Of a DNA stretch of 64,000 nt, positions 47,622 to 55,861 are shown in pieces. The notes beneath the pieces were generated by a model. The model was not told where the DNA came from and ran no database searches. It worked only from the letters and a program-made list of their open reading frames with translations. The stretch's first letter is position 1. Every line of letters begins with the position of its first letter. A program made the position numbers and the translations under genes. This DNA comes from Sphingomonas sp. Y38-1Y (GTDB lineage: Bacteria > Pseudomonadota > Alphaproteobacteria > Sphingomonadales > Sphingomonadaceae): contig NZ_CP135916.1 of NCBI RefSeq assembly GCF_032391395.1, positions 310,001 through 374,000 of the forward strand, given 5' to 3'.

Positions 47622-49061
47622 TCAACCCACTAGGCCGCTGACCGTCGCCAGGCCGAGAAAGGCGAGGAACCCCATCGAATCGGTCACCATCGTCACGAAC
47701 ACCGACGATGCGACCGCCGGGTCCTGGCCGAAGCGTTCGAGCGTCACCGGCACCAGCACGCCGGCCAGGCCCGCGATCAGGATATTGGTCAGCATCGCCG
47801 CGGCGATCACCACGGGCAACGTCGATCCGCCAAGATCGGGGAGCGCCGATCCGGCGACGGCGATGGCGATCCCCACCGCCGCGGCGACGCTCAGGCCGTT
47901 GAGCAAGGCGATCAGGATCTCGCGACGGATCGCGCGGATCGTGTTCGACTGGGTAAGCTGATTGGTGGCGAGCGCGCGGACGGTGACCGCCAGCGTCTGC
48001 GTCCCCGCATTGCCGCCGACGCCCGCGACGATCGGCATCAGCGCGGCGAGCACGGCCATCTGGGCGATCGTCCCCTCGAACAGATAGACGATCGTCGCCG
48101 GGATCGATGCGGTGGCAAGGTTGGCGATCAGCCAGCGCACGCGCGCCTTGTAGCTGTCGCGCACCGGCTCGTTGATGTCGCCTTCGCCCGCGCCCGACAG
48201 CAGCAGCGCGTCCTCGCCGGCTTCCTGGCTGATGATGTGGACGATGTCGTCGACCGTCACCATGCCGACCAGCCGCCCGCTGCCGTCGACCACCGCGGCC
48301 GAGATCAGCGCGTATTTCTGGAAGCGGAGTGCGACTTCTTCCTGGTCCATGTCGACGGGGATCAGCGTCTGCTCGCGCTTCATCACGTCGGTGATCGCGA
48401 CGACGCGCGGCGTGCGCAGGATCCACGACAGCTCGCACGTGCCGACCGGCCGGTGCGAGGGGTCGACGACGAAGATTTCCCAGAAATCGGTCGTCAGCTG
48501 GTCGTCGGCGCGCAGATAGTCGAGCACGTCGCCGACCGTCCAATGCTCGGGCACCGCGATCAGCTCGCGCTGCATCAGGCGGCCGGCGGACTCCTCGGGA
48601 TAGGAGAGCGCTTCCTCGATCGCGGCGCGGTCGTCGGGGTCGAGCGCGCGAAGCACCTCGCGCTGGTCCTCGACATCGAGGTCCTCGATGATCGCGACGG
48701 CGTCGTCGGTATCGAGTTCGGCGGCGATGTCGGCGATCTGGCGCGGCTCGAGCGCGTCGACCAGCTCGTCGCGCACCCAGTCGTTCATCTCGGCGAGCAC
48801 GTCGCCGTCGATGCGGTCGGCGATCGCCGAGGCGAGCGCAGCGCGCTGCTCGGCCGGCGTCAGCTCGATCAGGTCGGCGATGTCGGCGGGATGAAGCGGG
48901 TCGACGCGCGCGCGCGCTTCCTCGAAGTCGCCGGCCTCGACCGCGTCGAGCACCGCGCGGACGAAGTCCGGCCGCAGCCGGTCATCCTCGTCAAAGTCGG
49001 TTTCGGTCTCGATCTCGGTCCGGGCGGGTTCGGGCTCGCGCAGCTCGGTCTCGCTGGTCAT
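47622..49061 (-). CDS. mgtE: Magnesium transporter MgtE
   Basis: A 479-residue Mg2+ channel. The cytosolic N domain (~60-160; LHPADIADLIELTPAEQR) is followed by a pair of CBS domains (~160-285; MQRELIAVPEHWTVGDVLDYLR), a plug helix and five membrane helices (from ~310; MAVLAALMPIVAGVGGNAGTQTLAV, the selectivity region). The N and CBS domains close the pore at high cytosolic Mg2+. An acidic N-terminal tail precedes the fold. The ATG at 49061 is used; a longer frame to 49124 has no support. Confidence 0.95.
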   Translation of the reverse strand: MTSETELREPEPARTEIETETDFDEDDRLRPDFVRAVLDAVEAGDFEEARARVDPLHPADIADLIELTPAEQRAALASAIADRIDGDVLAEMNDWVRDELVDALEPRQIADIAAELDTDDAVAIIEDLDVEDQREVLRALDPDDRAAIEEALSYPEESAGRLMQRELIAVPEHWTVGDVLDYLRADDQLTTDFWEIFVVDPSHRPVGTCELSWILRTPRVVAITDVMKREQTLIPVDMDQEEVALRFQKYALISAAVVDGSGRLVGMVTVDDIVHIISQEAGEDALLLSGAGEGDINEPVRDSYKARVRWLIANLATASIPATIVYLFEGTIAQMAVLAALMPIVAGVGGNAGTQTLAVTVRALATNQLTQSNTIRAIRREILIALLNGLSVAAAVGIAIAVAGSALPDLGGSTLPVVIAAAMLTNILIAGLAGVLVPVTLERFGQDPAVASSVFVTMVTDSMGFLAFLGLATVSGLVG

Positions 49062-49193
49062 GCACGCCTCCCGACCCTTGAGGGATGAAGCGGCGGGCTT
49101 ATGCCGCAGCGCACAGAACCGCAATGGCCGCCCGTTCGTTGCCTCCCCGCCCTGCCGCCGCTAGTGGCGCGCCGACAACAAGGAGATTCTTCG

Positions 49194-49649
49194 ATGGCCG
49201 ACACGCCCCAAACCCTCGTCATGACGCTGGAAGGCGGCGACGTGACCATCCGCCTGCGTCCCGACCTTGCGCCAGCGCATGTCGAGCGCATCGCCACGCT
49301 GGCGAACGACGGCTTCTATGACGGCGTCGTGTTCCATCGCGTGATCGACGGCTTCATGGCGCAGGGCGGCGATCCGACCGGCACCGGCACCAGCGGTTCG
49401 GACCTGCCCGACCTTCCCGCCGAGTTCAGCCGCGAGCCGCATGTGCGCGGCGTCTGCTCGATGGCGCGGACGATGAACCCCAACTCGGCCAACAGCCAGT
49501 TCTTCATCTGCTTCGACGACGCCACCTTCCTCGACGGCCAGTACACCGTCTGGGGCGAGGTCATCGAGGGCATGGAGCATGTCGACGCGCTGCCCAAGGG
49601 CGAGCCGCCGCGCAATCCGGGCAAGATCCTGAAGGCCCGCACCGCCTGA
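49194..49649 (+). CDS. ppiB: Peptidyl-prolyl cis-trans isomerase, cyclophilin type
   Basis: A 151-residue cytoplasmic cyclophilin without signal peptide. The active-site elements FHRVIDGFMAQGGDPTGTGTSG, CSMARTMNPNSANSQFFICF and the C-terminal GMEHVDAL are present. AAGGAG at 49180-49185 sets the ATG at 49194. It is divergent from mgtE and convergent with the LysR gene. Confidence 0.95.
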   Translation: MADTPQTLVMTLEGGDVTIRLRPDLAPAHVERIATLANDGFYDGVVFHRVIDGFMAQGGDPTGTGTSGSDLPDLPAEFSREPHVRGVCSMARTMNPNSANSQFFICFDDATFLDGQYTVWGEVIEGMEHVDALPKGEPPRNPGKILKARTA

Positions 49650-49655
49650 TCGACC

Positions 49656-49691
49656 GCGAAGGTGGGCGTCCCTGGGCGCCCGCCTTCGTCC
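49656..49691. terminator. Hairpin between convergent ppiB and LysR genes
   Basis: Arms GCGAAGGTGGGCG and CGCCCGCCTTCG pair over about 11 bp with one G-T wobble around a short loop, filling the 41-bp gap. There is no long T-run on either side, so it is a probable rather than certain bidirectional terminator. Confidence 0.5.
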
Positions 49692-50584
49692 TACCGTCCG
49701 GCAGGCTCCGGGTTGAGTACCGTGAGCACCCAATCGTGGAAGATCCGCACCGGGCGCGTCTGAAGCGCGCGCGGGCGGCACACGAACCAATAGCTATAGT
49801 CGCTGTCGACGGGATCGAAGAGGCGGACGAGACGATCGTCGCGCGCGCCCTCGAAATGCATTTCCAGCATGAACGCGACGCCCAGGCCCTGCGCCGCCGC
49901 CTCGAGCATCAGCGGGCCCGAGTCGAAATAGTCGGTCGTCCGCGGCTCGAGCTCGGGCATGCCGACCGCGCGCCGCCACTCGATGAAGGTCTCGGGCATG
50001 TCGCGGTGGACGAGCGCGGTCAGCCCCCGCATCTGCTCGGGCCGCAGGATCGGCGCGTCGCCCTCCAGCAACTCGTGCGAGCCGATCACGAACACGCGGT
50101 TGCGATCCAGCCGCCGCGCATAGAGCGCCGGATCGACCTCACGCGCCAGCACGATCGCCGCATCCAGCGAGTCGCCGAGACGCGCCTGCCGATTGGGCTG
50201 GGTATCGACGTCGAGGTGGAGTTCGGGATGCGCGGTCTTCAGCTCGCCCAGCCGCGGCATCAGCCGCTTCGAGGCGTAGAGCGGCAGCAGCCCGAGTCGC
50301 AGCCGCAGCAACTCGCCCCCGCTCGTCATCTCGTCCACCGCGTCGCTCATCGCGTCGAGCGCGGGCGCGATCTGCGTCAGCAGCCGCTCGCCATCGGCAT
50401 TGAGGACGATCGCCTGGTGTCGGCGATCGAACAGGGGCTTGCCCATAAAACGCTCCAGCGCCTGTACGCGCCGGCTGAGCGCGGGCGACGACAAAGCGAG
50501 CTCTTCCGCCGCGGCCTTGATCGAGCCGAGGCGGGCAACTTGGACAAAGGCCTCGATGGCCGAAAGGGGCGGCAGCCGACGCAT
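49691..50584 (-). CDS. LysR-type transcriptional regulator (GcvA/AmpR-like)
   Basis: A 297-residue LTTR: an N-terminal HTH (RRLPPLSAIEAFVQVARLGSIKAAAEELALSSPALSRRVQALE) and a C-terminal co-inducer-binding domain (~90-290). LTTRs of the GcvA/AmpR type often regulate a neighbouring divergent gene. Upstream, 50590-50680 has repeated TTGCA motifs and a GGAAAC-C-GTTTCC palindrome (50620-50632) that may be its binding sites. The target is not known. Confidence 0.93.
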   Translation of the reverse strand: MRRLPPLSAIEAFVQVARLGSIKAAAEELALSSPALSRRVQALERFMGKPLFDRRHQAIVLNADGERLLTQIAPALDAMSDAVDEMTSGGELLRLRLGLLPLYASKRLMPRLGELKTAHPELHLDVDTQPNRQARLGDSLDAAIVLAREVDPALYARRLDRNRVFVIGSHELLEGDAPILRPEQMRGLTALVHRDMPETFIEWRRAVGMPELEPRTTDYFDSGPLMLEAAAQGLGVAFMLEMHFEGARDDRLVRLFDPVDSDYSYWFVCRPRALQTRPVRIFHDWVLTVLNPEPAGR

Positions 50585-50726
50585 GTGCGAATTGCATTTT
50601 GCACTGCATCATCGCGCTTGGAAACCGTTTCCGTCACACGCTGGCACCAAAGCGGAGCTGATTGTGTAAATTGCAACTGCTTTCGGGCTTTTCGCACTTG
50701 CACAATAGTACGCACCACAGCACATA

Positions 50727-50794
50727 GAGCGTGCCTTTCAGGCATCCTCTCCTAAACCTTTCACGGCCGGCCCATTTGGGTCGGCCTTTTTTTT
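50727..50794 (+). ncRNA. Candidate small RNA with rho-independent terminator, upstream of the CDC48 gene
   Basis: In the 299-bp gap between the LysR and CDC48 genes, a complete intrinsic terminator is present: stem 50765-50773 / 50778-50786 (9 bp with one G-U), loop ATTT, and eight T at 50787-50794. No coding gene on the plus strand ends near it. Just upstream are a 4-5-bp hairpin (50731-50745, loop TTTCA) and an unpaired pyrimidine-rich stretch TCCTCTCCTAAACC that could pair with ribosome-binding sites. A -35-like TTGCAC (50698-50703) with CATAGA about 19 nt later suggests a start near 50727-50731. The 5' end is approximate; it could instead be an attenuator of the CDC48 gene. Confidence 0.5.
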
Positions 50795-50883
50795 GGTAGC
50801 GCAATCAGCCTCTCGCGCTCTCTGCAACCCGATCCTATCTCGCGCGCTTCGGTCCCGACAGGGCGACGACAGCGAGGGTTTGC

Positions 50884-53178
50884 ATGGCCGACGAGGAAAT
50901 CCGCTCCAGGAGGTTGCAGGTCGCCAATGCGCGACCCGAGGACAGCGGCCGCGGCGTAGCGCATGTTCCCCGCGCGATGCTGGGCGCGCTCGGTATTACC
51001 GAAGGCGACGTGATCGAGATCGTCGGCAAGCGATCGACCCCGGCCCGCACCGTCCTCCCATATCCGGAGGACGAGGGACTGGAGATCATCCGCATCGACG
51101 GCCTTCAGCGCGCCAATGCCGGCGTCGGCTCGGGCGACTTCGTCGAGATCCGCGCCGCCGAGTCGAAGCCCGCGACCCGCGTCGTGTTCGCGCCCGCGTC
51201 GCAGAATCTGCGGCTTCAAGGCTCCGCGCTGGCGTTGAAGCGCACCTTTCTCGGTCGGCCGCTGACGCAGGGCGATACGGTTTCGACCGTTGGCCAGCAG
51301 CGTGTCGCCAACATCCCCGCCAGCGTCGCGCAGCATCTTCGCGCGCCCGCCTATGCGCTCCAGGAGATCCGTCTCGCCGTGATCGCGACGAGCCCGCGCG
51401 GCATCGTCCATATCGACGAGAATACCGAGATCGAGCTGCGGCCCGATTACGAGGAGCCCAAGGACGCGCGCCGCGCCGATGTCACCTATGACGATATCGG
51501 AGGCATGCATCAGACGATCGACCAGCTTCGCGAAATGGTCGAGCTGCCGCTCCGCTATCCCGAGCTGTTCCAGCGGCTGGGCGTCGATCCGCCCAAGGGG
51601 GTGCTGCTCCACGGCCCGCCGGGCACGGGCAAGACCCGCCTCGCCCGCGCTGTCGCCAACGAATCGGACGCCGAGTTCTTCCTCATCAACGGTCCCGAGA
51701 TCATGGGATCGGCATACGGCGAGTCGGAAAAGCGGCTGCGCGAGGTGTTCGAGGAAGCGACGCGTGCGGCCCCGTCGATCGTCTTCATCGACGAGATCGA
51801 CTCGATCGCCCCCAAGCGCGACCGCGTCCAGGGCGAGGCAGAGAAGCGGCTGGTCGCTCAGCTCCTGACGCTGATGGACGGGCTGGAGGCGCGCGCCAAC
51901 CTGGTCGTCATCGCCGCCACCAACCGGCCGGAGGCGATCGACGAGGCGCTGCGCCGGCCGGGCCGCTTCGACCGCGAGATCATCGTCGGCGTCCCCGACG
52001 AGCGCGGGCGGCGCGAGATCCTGGGCATCCACACGCGCGGCATGCCGATCGCCGAGGATGTCGACCTGGATGAGCTGGCGCGCACGACCTATGGCTTCGT
52101 CGGCGCCGACCTTGCGGCGCTGGCGCGAGAGGCTGCGATCGACGCGGTCCGGCGGATCATGCCGCGCCTCAACCTGTCCGAGCAGACGATCCCGGCCGAA
52201 GTGCTCGACACGCTGTCGGTCATGCGGTCCGACTTCATCGAGGCGCTGAAGCGCGTCCAGCCGAGCGCGATGCGCGAGGTGATGGTCCAGGTGCCGCAGG
52301 TGCGCTGGAGCGACGTCGGCGGCCTGGACGAGGCGCAGCAGCGGCTGAAGGAAGGCGTCGAGCTGCCGATGAAGGCGCCGATGGCGTTCAAGCGCATGGG
52401 CATCCGCCCCGCGCGCGGCTTCCTGCTCTATGGCCCGCCGGGCACGGGCAAGACGCTGATCGCCAAGGCGGTGGCGCGCGAGGCGCAGGCGAACTTCATC
52501 GCCGCCAAGTCGTCCGACCTGCTCAGCAAATGGTATGGCGAGAGCGAGCAACAGATCGCCCGGCTGTTCGCGCGCGCACGTCAGGTGGCACCCTGCGTCA
52601 TCTTCATCGACGAGCTCGACAGCCTGGTTCCCGCCCGCGGCGGCGGCCTGGGCGAGCCGCAGGTGACCGAACGCGTGGTCAACACCATCCTGGCCGAGAT
52701 GGACGGGCTGGAGGAGCTCCAGTCGGTGGTGGTGATCGGCGCAACCAACCGGCCCAACCTGATCGACCCGGCGCTGCTGCGGCCGGGACGGTTCGACGAG
52801 CTCGTCTATGTCTCGGTCCCCAATGCCGAGGGGCGGCTGCGCATCCTGGAGATCCAGACGCAGAAGATGCCGCTGGCCGGCGACGTCGACCTCGCCTCGA
52901 TCGCCGATCGGGCCGAGCGCTTCACCGGTGCCGACTTGGAGGACGTGGTGCGCCGCGCGGGCCTGTTCGCGCTGCGAAGCTCGCTCGAGGCCGGCGAGGT
53001 GACGATGAGTGACTTCGAGGCGGCACTCGCCGACTCGCGCGCCACCGTCACGGTCGAGATGGAGCAGGAATATGCCCAGATGGCCTCGCGCCTGAAGCAG
53101 GATGCGGTCGCGTTGCAGCCGATCGGCTTCATCGCGCCGGGCATGCTCCAGGGGCGTGGCCCCAAGGGCAGCGACTGA
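50884..53178 (+). CDS. CDC48/VCP-type AAA family ATPase with two AAA domains
   Basis: A 764-residue protein with the full archaeal/eukaryotic CDC48 layout: N-terminal double-psi barrel (~5-85) and CDC48_2-like domain (~105-185), D1 with Walker A 244-251 (GPPGTGKT) and Walker B with D303-E304 (FIDEID), and D2 with Walker A 517-524 and Walker B D576-E577. Arg fingers and sensor NRP motifs (ATNRP) are present in both. It should form a hexamer that unfolds or remodels proteins; the bacterial substrate and the adaptor are unknown. GAGGG lies just before the ATG. The possible sRNA or attenuator at 50727-50794 is immediately upstream. Confidence 0.94.
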   Translation: MADEEIRSRRLQVANARPEDSGRGVAHVPRAMLGALGITEGDVIEIVGKRSTPARTVLPYPEDEGLEIIRIDGLQRANAGVGSGDFVEIRAAESKPATRVVFAPASQNLRLQGSALALKRTFLGRPLTQGDTVSTVGQQRVANIPASVAQHLRAPAYALQEIRLAVIATSPRGIVHIDENTEIELRPDYEEPKDARRADVTYDDIGGMHQTIDQLREMVELPLRYPELFQRLGVDPPKGVLLHGPPGTGKTRLARAVANESDAEFFLINGPEIMGSAYGESEKRLREVFEEATRAAPSIVFIDEIDSIAPKRDRVQGEAEKRLVAQLLTLMDGLEARANLVVIAATNRPEAIDEALRRPGRFDREIIVGVPDERGRREILGIHTRGMPIAEDVDLDELARTTYGFVGADLAALAREAAIDAVRRIMPRLNLSEQTIPAEVLDTLSVMRSDFIEALKRVQPSAMREVMVQVPQVRWSDVGGLDEAQQRLKEGVELPMKAPMAFKRMGIRPARGFLLYGPPGTGKTLIAKAVAREAQANFIAAKSSDLLSKWYGESEQQIARLFARARQVAPCVIFIDELDSLVPARGGGLGEPQVTERVVNTILAEMDGLEELQSVVVIGATNRPNLIDPALLRPGRFDELVYVSVPNAEGRLRILEIQTQKMPLAGDVDLASIADRAERFTGADLEDVVRRAGLFALRSSLEAGEVTMSDFEAALADSRATVTVEMEQEYAQMASRLKQDAVALQPIGFIAPGMLQGRGPKGSD

Positions 53179-53184
53179 CGACGC

Positions 53185-54504
53185 TCAGGCCGGGCGGGTC
53201 CCCCTGCCCGGCCCCAGCGCGCGCCAGGCATAGCCGAACAGCAGCAGCAGCGCGGCGGCTGCGAGCCAATAGGGCAGCGGCCGCCACGCCTCGTACAGGG
53301 CGACGCCGATCGACGGGCCGAGGATGAAGGCGGCGCCGTTGACCGACGTCACCTTGCCCGCGACCGACCCTTGCGCCGCCGGACCCACCGAGAGCGATGC
53401 GCCGGCGGTGAAGCCCGGTCGCAGAAACCCGGACCCCATCGCCGCCAGGCCGTAACCCATGGTGATGCCATAGAGGCTCGACGCGTTCGCCGTCGCCGCG
53501 CAGCCGACCGCGCCGAGGCCGCAACCGACGAGCACCAGCCGCGCCGGGCTGAGATCGAGGATCGGGATCAGGCCCCATTGCACCAGCAGCGCGGCCCCTG
53601 CCCCCACCATCAGCACGATCCCCGTCGGCCCCAGCGCCTCCACCGGGGGCAGCCCCAGCCGGTCGATGACGAGAAAGCCCATCGTCTGGCCGATCATCGC
53701 TTGGGCATGGCCCATCACCAGCCCCACGATCATCCACACGCGAACGCGGGCGTCGAGATAGCCCACCCGCTCCGTCACCGGCTCGGTCGCGGCGGTGACC
53801 GCCGCGCCGGACGCCTGGCCGCCGACCGACGGATAGCTCTGGACCGCGCCATGCCCGGGATAGGCGCCCGGCCCGTCCGCCGGCAGCATCCGCCCCGCCG
53901 CGATCGCCGTCGCCAGCCCGATCGCGCCGAACACGAACGCGGGCCCGGCAAGCCCGATCTCGACCCCGCCGATGCTGCCGAGCAGCAGATAGGGCGCAAG
54001 CGCGGGACCGATGATCGTCCCCAGCCCGAACGCCGAGCCCAGCAGCGCCAGCATCCGCGTCCGGTCCTCCCGCGCGGTCAATCCGGCGACGATCGCCTGG
54101 ACCGCGGGCGGCGCCGCCGCGCCCAGCCCGCCATAGATCATCCGCGCGCCGACAAAGGTCGCGAACGCCGCTCCCGCCGATAGCCAGCCGTTGATGCCCG
54201 CCATCAGGAACACGCCGCAAAGCGTCACCGACGCGGTGAAGCCGGCGATCCCCAGCATCACCATCGCCTTGCGCCCGCGCCGGTCCGAACGGTTGGCCCA
54301 GAACGGCGCGGCCACGACCCACAGCAGCGCCGATACCGAGAATGCCGCCGCGACCGCCGTGTCGGCGACACCCAGCGACCGTCCGAGCGCCGGCAGCACC
54401 GATTGCAGCGCCGTGTTTCCCGCCGCGATCACCAGCATCACCGCGAACAGCAGCATGAAATTGCGGTCGAGCCGGTCGATGACCTTTCTCCTTTCGAGCG
54501 CCAT
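53185..54504 (-). CDS. Major facilitator superfamily (MFS) transporter
   Basis: A 439-residue membrane protein with about 12 helices. The motif-A-like loop FWANRSDRRGRKAMVMLG follows helix 2, with the second half repeated around 250-430. A 40-residue hydrophilic loop lies between helices 6 and 7. The substrate is unknown; a multidrug or sugar efflux role is possible. The ATG at 54504 is chosen because an upstream extension (to 54567) lies in a repeat-like segment. It is convergent with the CDC48 gene, 6 bp away. Confidence 0.9.
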   Translation of the reverse strand: MALERRKVIDRLDRNFMLLFAVMLVIAAGNTALQSVLPALGRSLGVADTAVAAAFSVSALLWVVAAPFWANRSDRRGRKAMVMLGIAGFTASVTLCGVFLMAGINGWLSAGAAFATFVGARMIYGGLGAAAPPAVQAIVAGLTAREDRTRMLALLGSAFGLGTIIGPALAPYLLLGSIGGVEIGLAGPAFVFGAIGLATAIAAGRMLPADGPGAYPGHGAVQSYPSVGGQASGAAVTAATEPVTERVGYLDARVRVWMIVGLVMGHAQAMIGQTMGFLVIDRLGLPPVEALGPTGIVLMVGAGAALLVQWGLIPILDLSPARLVLVGCGLGAVGCAATANASSLYGITMGYGLAAMGSGFLRPGFTAGASLSVGPAAQGSVAGKVTSVNGAAFILGPSIGVALYEAWRPLPYWLAAAALLLLFGYAWRALGPGRGTRPA

Positions 54505-54738
54505 GCATGACACACCCCCGCGCGCTCGCGAAAGCGGGAACCCGGAACCACAGGTGACCTGGCACACCGTCTTCGCAGGCGCACGGCGAAGGTCCGGAAC
54601 AGCACCCTTCGCTACCCGCTGATCCGGCGGCGGAAATGCGATGCGCCGAACGCAACCGGAATCGCGACGCGATCGTTACAACTTTACGACAGGGGCTTGC
54701 CCCGCCATGGTCGCGCCGTTTTCACGATCGAGTAGCCG

Positions 54739-55365
54739 ATGCCTCCCATTTCGACGACGTCCGACGCTCCGGCTGCCACTCTCCCGGTCCGCGGCACGCC
54801 TTCGCCCTGGAGCCTGTTTCTCAAGGGCTTTCTGAAGCACCCGGCGATGGTCGGGTCGATCATCCCGTCCTCTGCCAAGCTCGTCCGCCGGATGCTGGCG
54901 CCCGTCGACTGGTCCGCGACCAAGCTGTTCGTCGAATATGGCCCGGGCGTGGGCACGTTCAGCCGCGCGATCCTCGACCAGATGGCGCCCGACGCCGTCT
55001 ATATCGCAATCGACACCAACGCCGATTTCGTCCGCTATCTTCGCCAGACGATCCGCGACGACCGCATGCGCGCGGTCCATGGCTCGGCCGCCGATGTCGA
55101 GCGGATCGTCGCCGATCACGGCTTCACCGCCGCCGACTATGTGCTGTCGGGCCTCCCCTTCTCGACGCTGCCGGCGGGGGTGGGCGACGCGATCGCCGAT
55201 GCGACCGCGCGCGTGATCCGGCCGGGCGGCGCGTTCCTCGTCTACCAGTTCGCGCCCAAGATCGCCGAGCTGCTGGCGCCGCGCTTCGACGCGATCGACC
55301 ATTCCGTCGAGTGGTGGAACATCCCGCCCGCCAATCTCTATTGGGCGCATCGCGCCGGCGATTGA
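54739..55365 (+). CDS. Class I SAM-dependent methyltransferase, PmtA-like (phospholipid N-methyltransferase type)
   Basis: A 208-residue methyltransferase. The opening [29 protein letters not shown] is characteristic of rhizobial PmtA-like enzymes. The SAM-binding motif I is [16 protein letters not shown], the acidic end of beta-2 is AIDTN, and the catalytic-side segment is [11 protein letters not shown]. PmtA methylates phosphatidylethanolamine to phosphatidylcholine; this member could do the same, but the family also includes rRNA-like homologues. msrB follows 31 bp downstream. Confidence 0.85.
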   Translation: MPPISTTSDAPAATLPVRGTPSPWSLFLKGFLKHPAMVGSIIPSSAKLVRRMLAPVDWSATKLFVEYGPGVGTFSRAILDQMAPDAVYIAIDTNADFVRYLRQTIRDDRMRAVHGSAADVERIVADHGFTAADYVLSGLPFSTLPAGVGDAIADATARVIRPGGAFLVYQFAPKIAELLAPRFDAIDHSVEWWNIPPANLYWAHRAGD

Positions 55366-55396
55366 AGTCGGGGTACGCACGCCACACATTCGGCGC

Positions 55397-55798
55397 ATGG
55401 AAAAGCTCACCCTGACCGACGCCGAGTGGCGCGACCGCCTGACCCCCGTCCAGTATCATGTGCTTCGCGAGGCGGGTACCGAGCGGGCCTTCTCCGGCGC
55501 GCTCAACGACAACAAGGCGGACGGCCTCTATTACTGCGCCGCCTGCGACAACCTGTTGTTCGACAGCGACGACAAATATGATTCCGGCTCCGGCTGGCCG
55601 AGCTTCACGCGCCCCGTCACCGAGGATGCGGTCACCGATCACGAGGACAGCACCCACGGCATGCGCCGCGTCGAAACGCGCTGCGCCCGGTGCGACGGGC
55701 ATCTCGGCCATGTCTTCCCCGACGGGCCGCCGCCCACGGGCCTTCGCTATTGCATGAACTCGGTCTCGCTCGACTTCCGGCCGCGTTCAGGCGACTGA
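55397..55798 (+). CDS. msrB: Peptide-methionine (R)-S-oxide reductase MsrB
   Basis: A 133-residue cytoplasmic enzyme reducing R-methionine sulfoxide. The structural zinc is held by Cys47, Cys50, Cys96 and Cys99, and the catalytic Cys119 is in [16 protein letters not shown] and HLGHVF are present. No signal peptide is seen, in contrast to the periplasmic MsrA at 35520-36182, so the two act in different compartments. Confidence 0.97.
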   Translation: MEKLTLTDAEWRDRLTPVQYHVLREAGTERAFSGALNDNKADGLYYCAACDNLLFDSDDKYDSGSGWPSFTRPVTEDAVTDHEDSTHGMRRVETRCARCDGHLGHVFPDGPPPTGLRYCMNSVSLDFRPRSGD

Positions 55799-55861
55799 CA
55801 GCGGGGCCAGTCCAAGGCGGCGCTTGTGAACCCGAACCAGCCCGCCTAATCGCGTCAGGCG

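Noticed and set aside
50761..52551. A 596-codon open frame on the minus strand opposite the CDC48 gene
   Set aside because: It overlaps the candidate sRNA terminator and the CDC48 coding sequence with no domain of its own.
54505..54560. Partial REP-like palindrome upstream of the MFS gene
   Set aside because: Only a weak half-match (CGCGAAAGCGGGAACCCGG) was seen, without a paired second arm.
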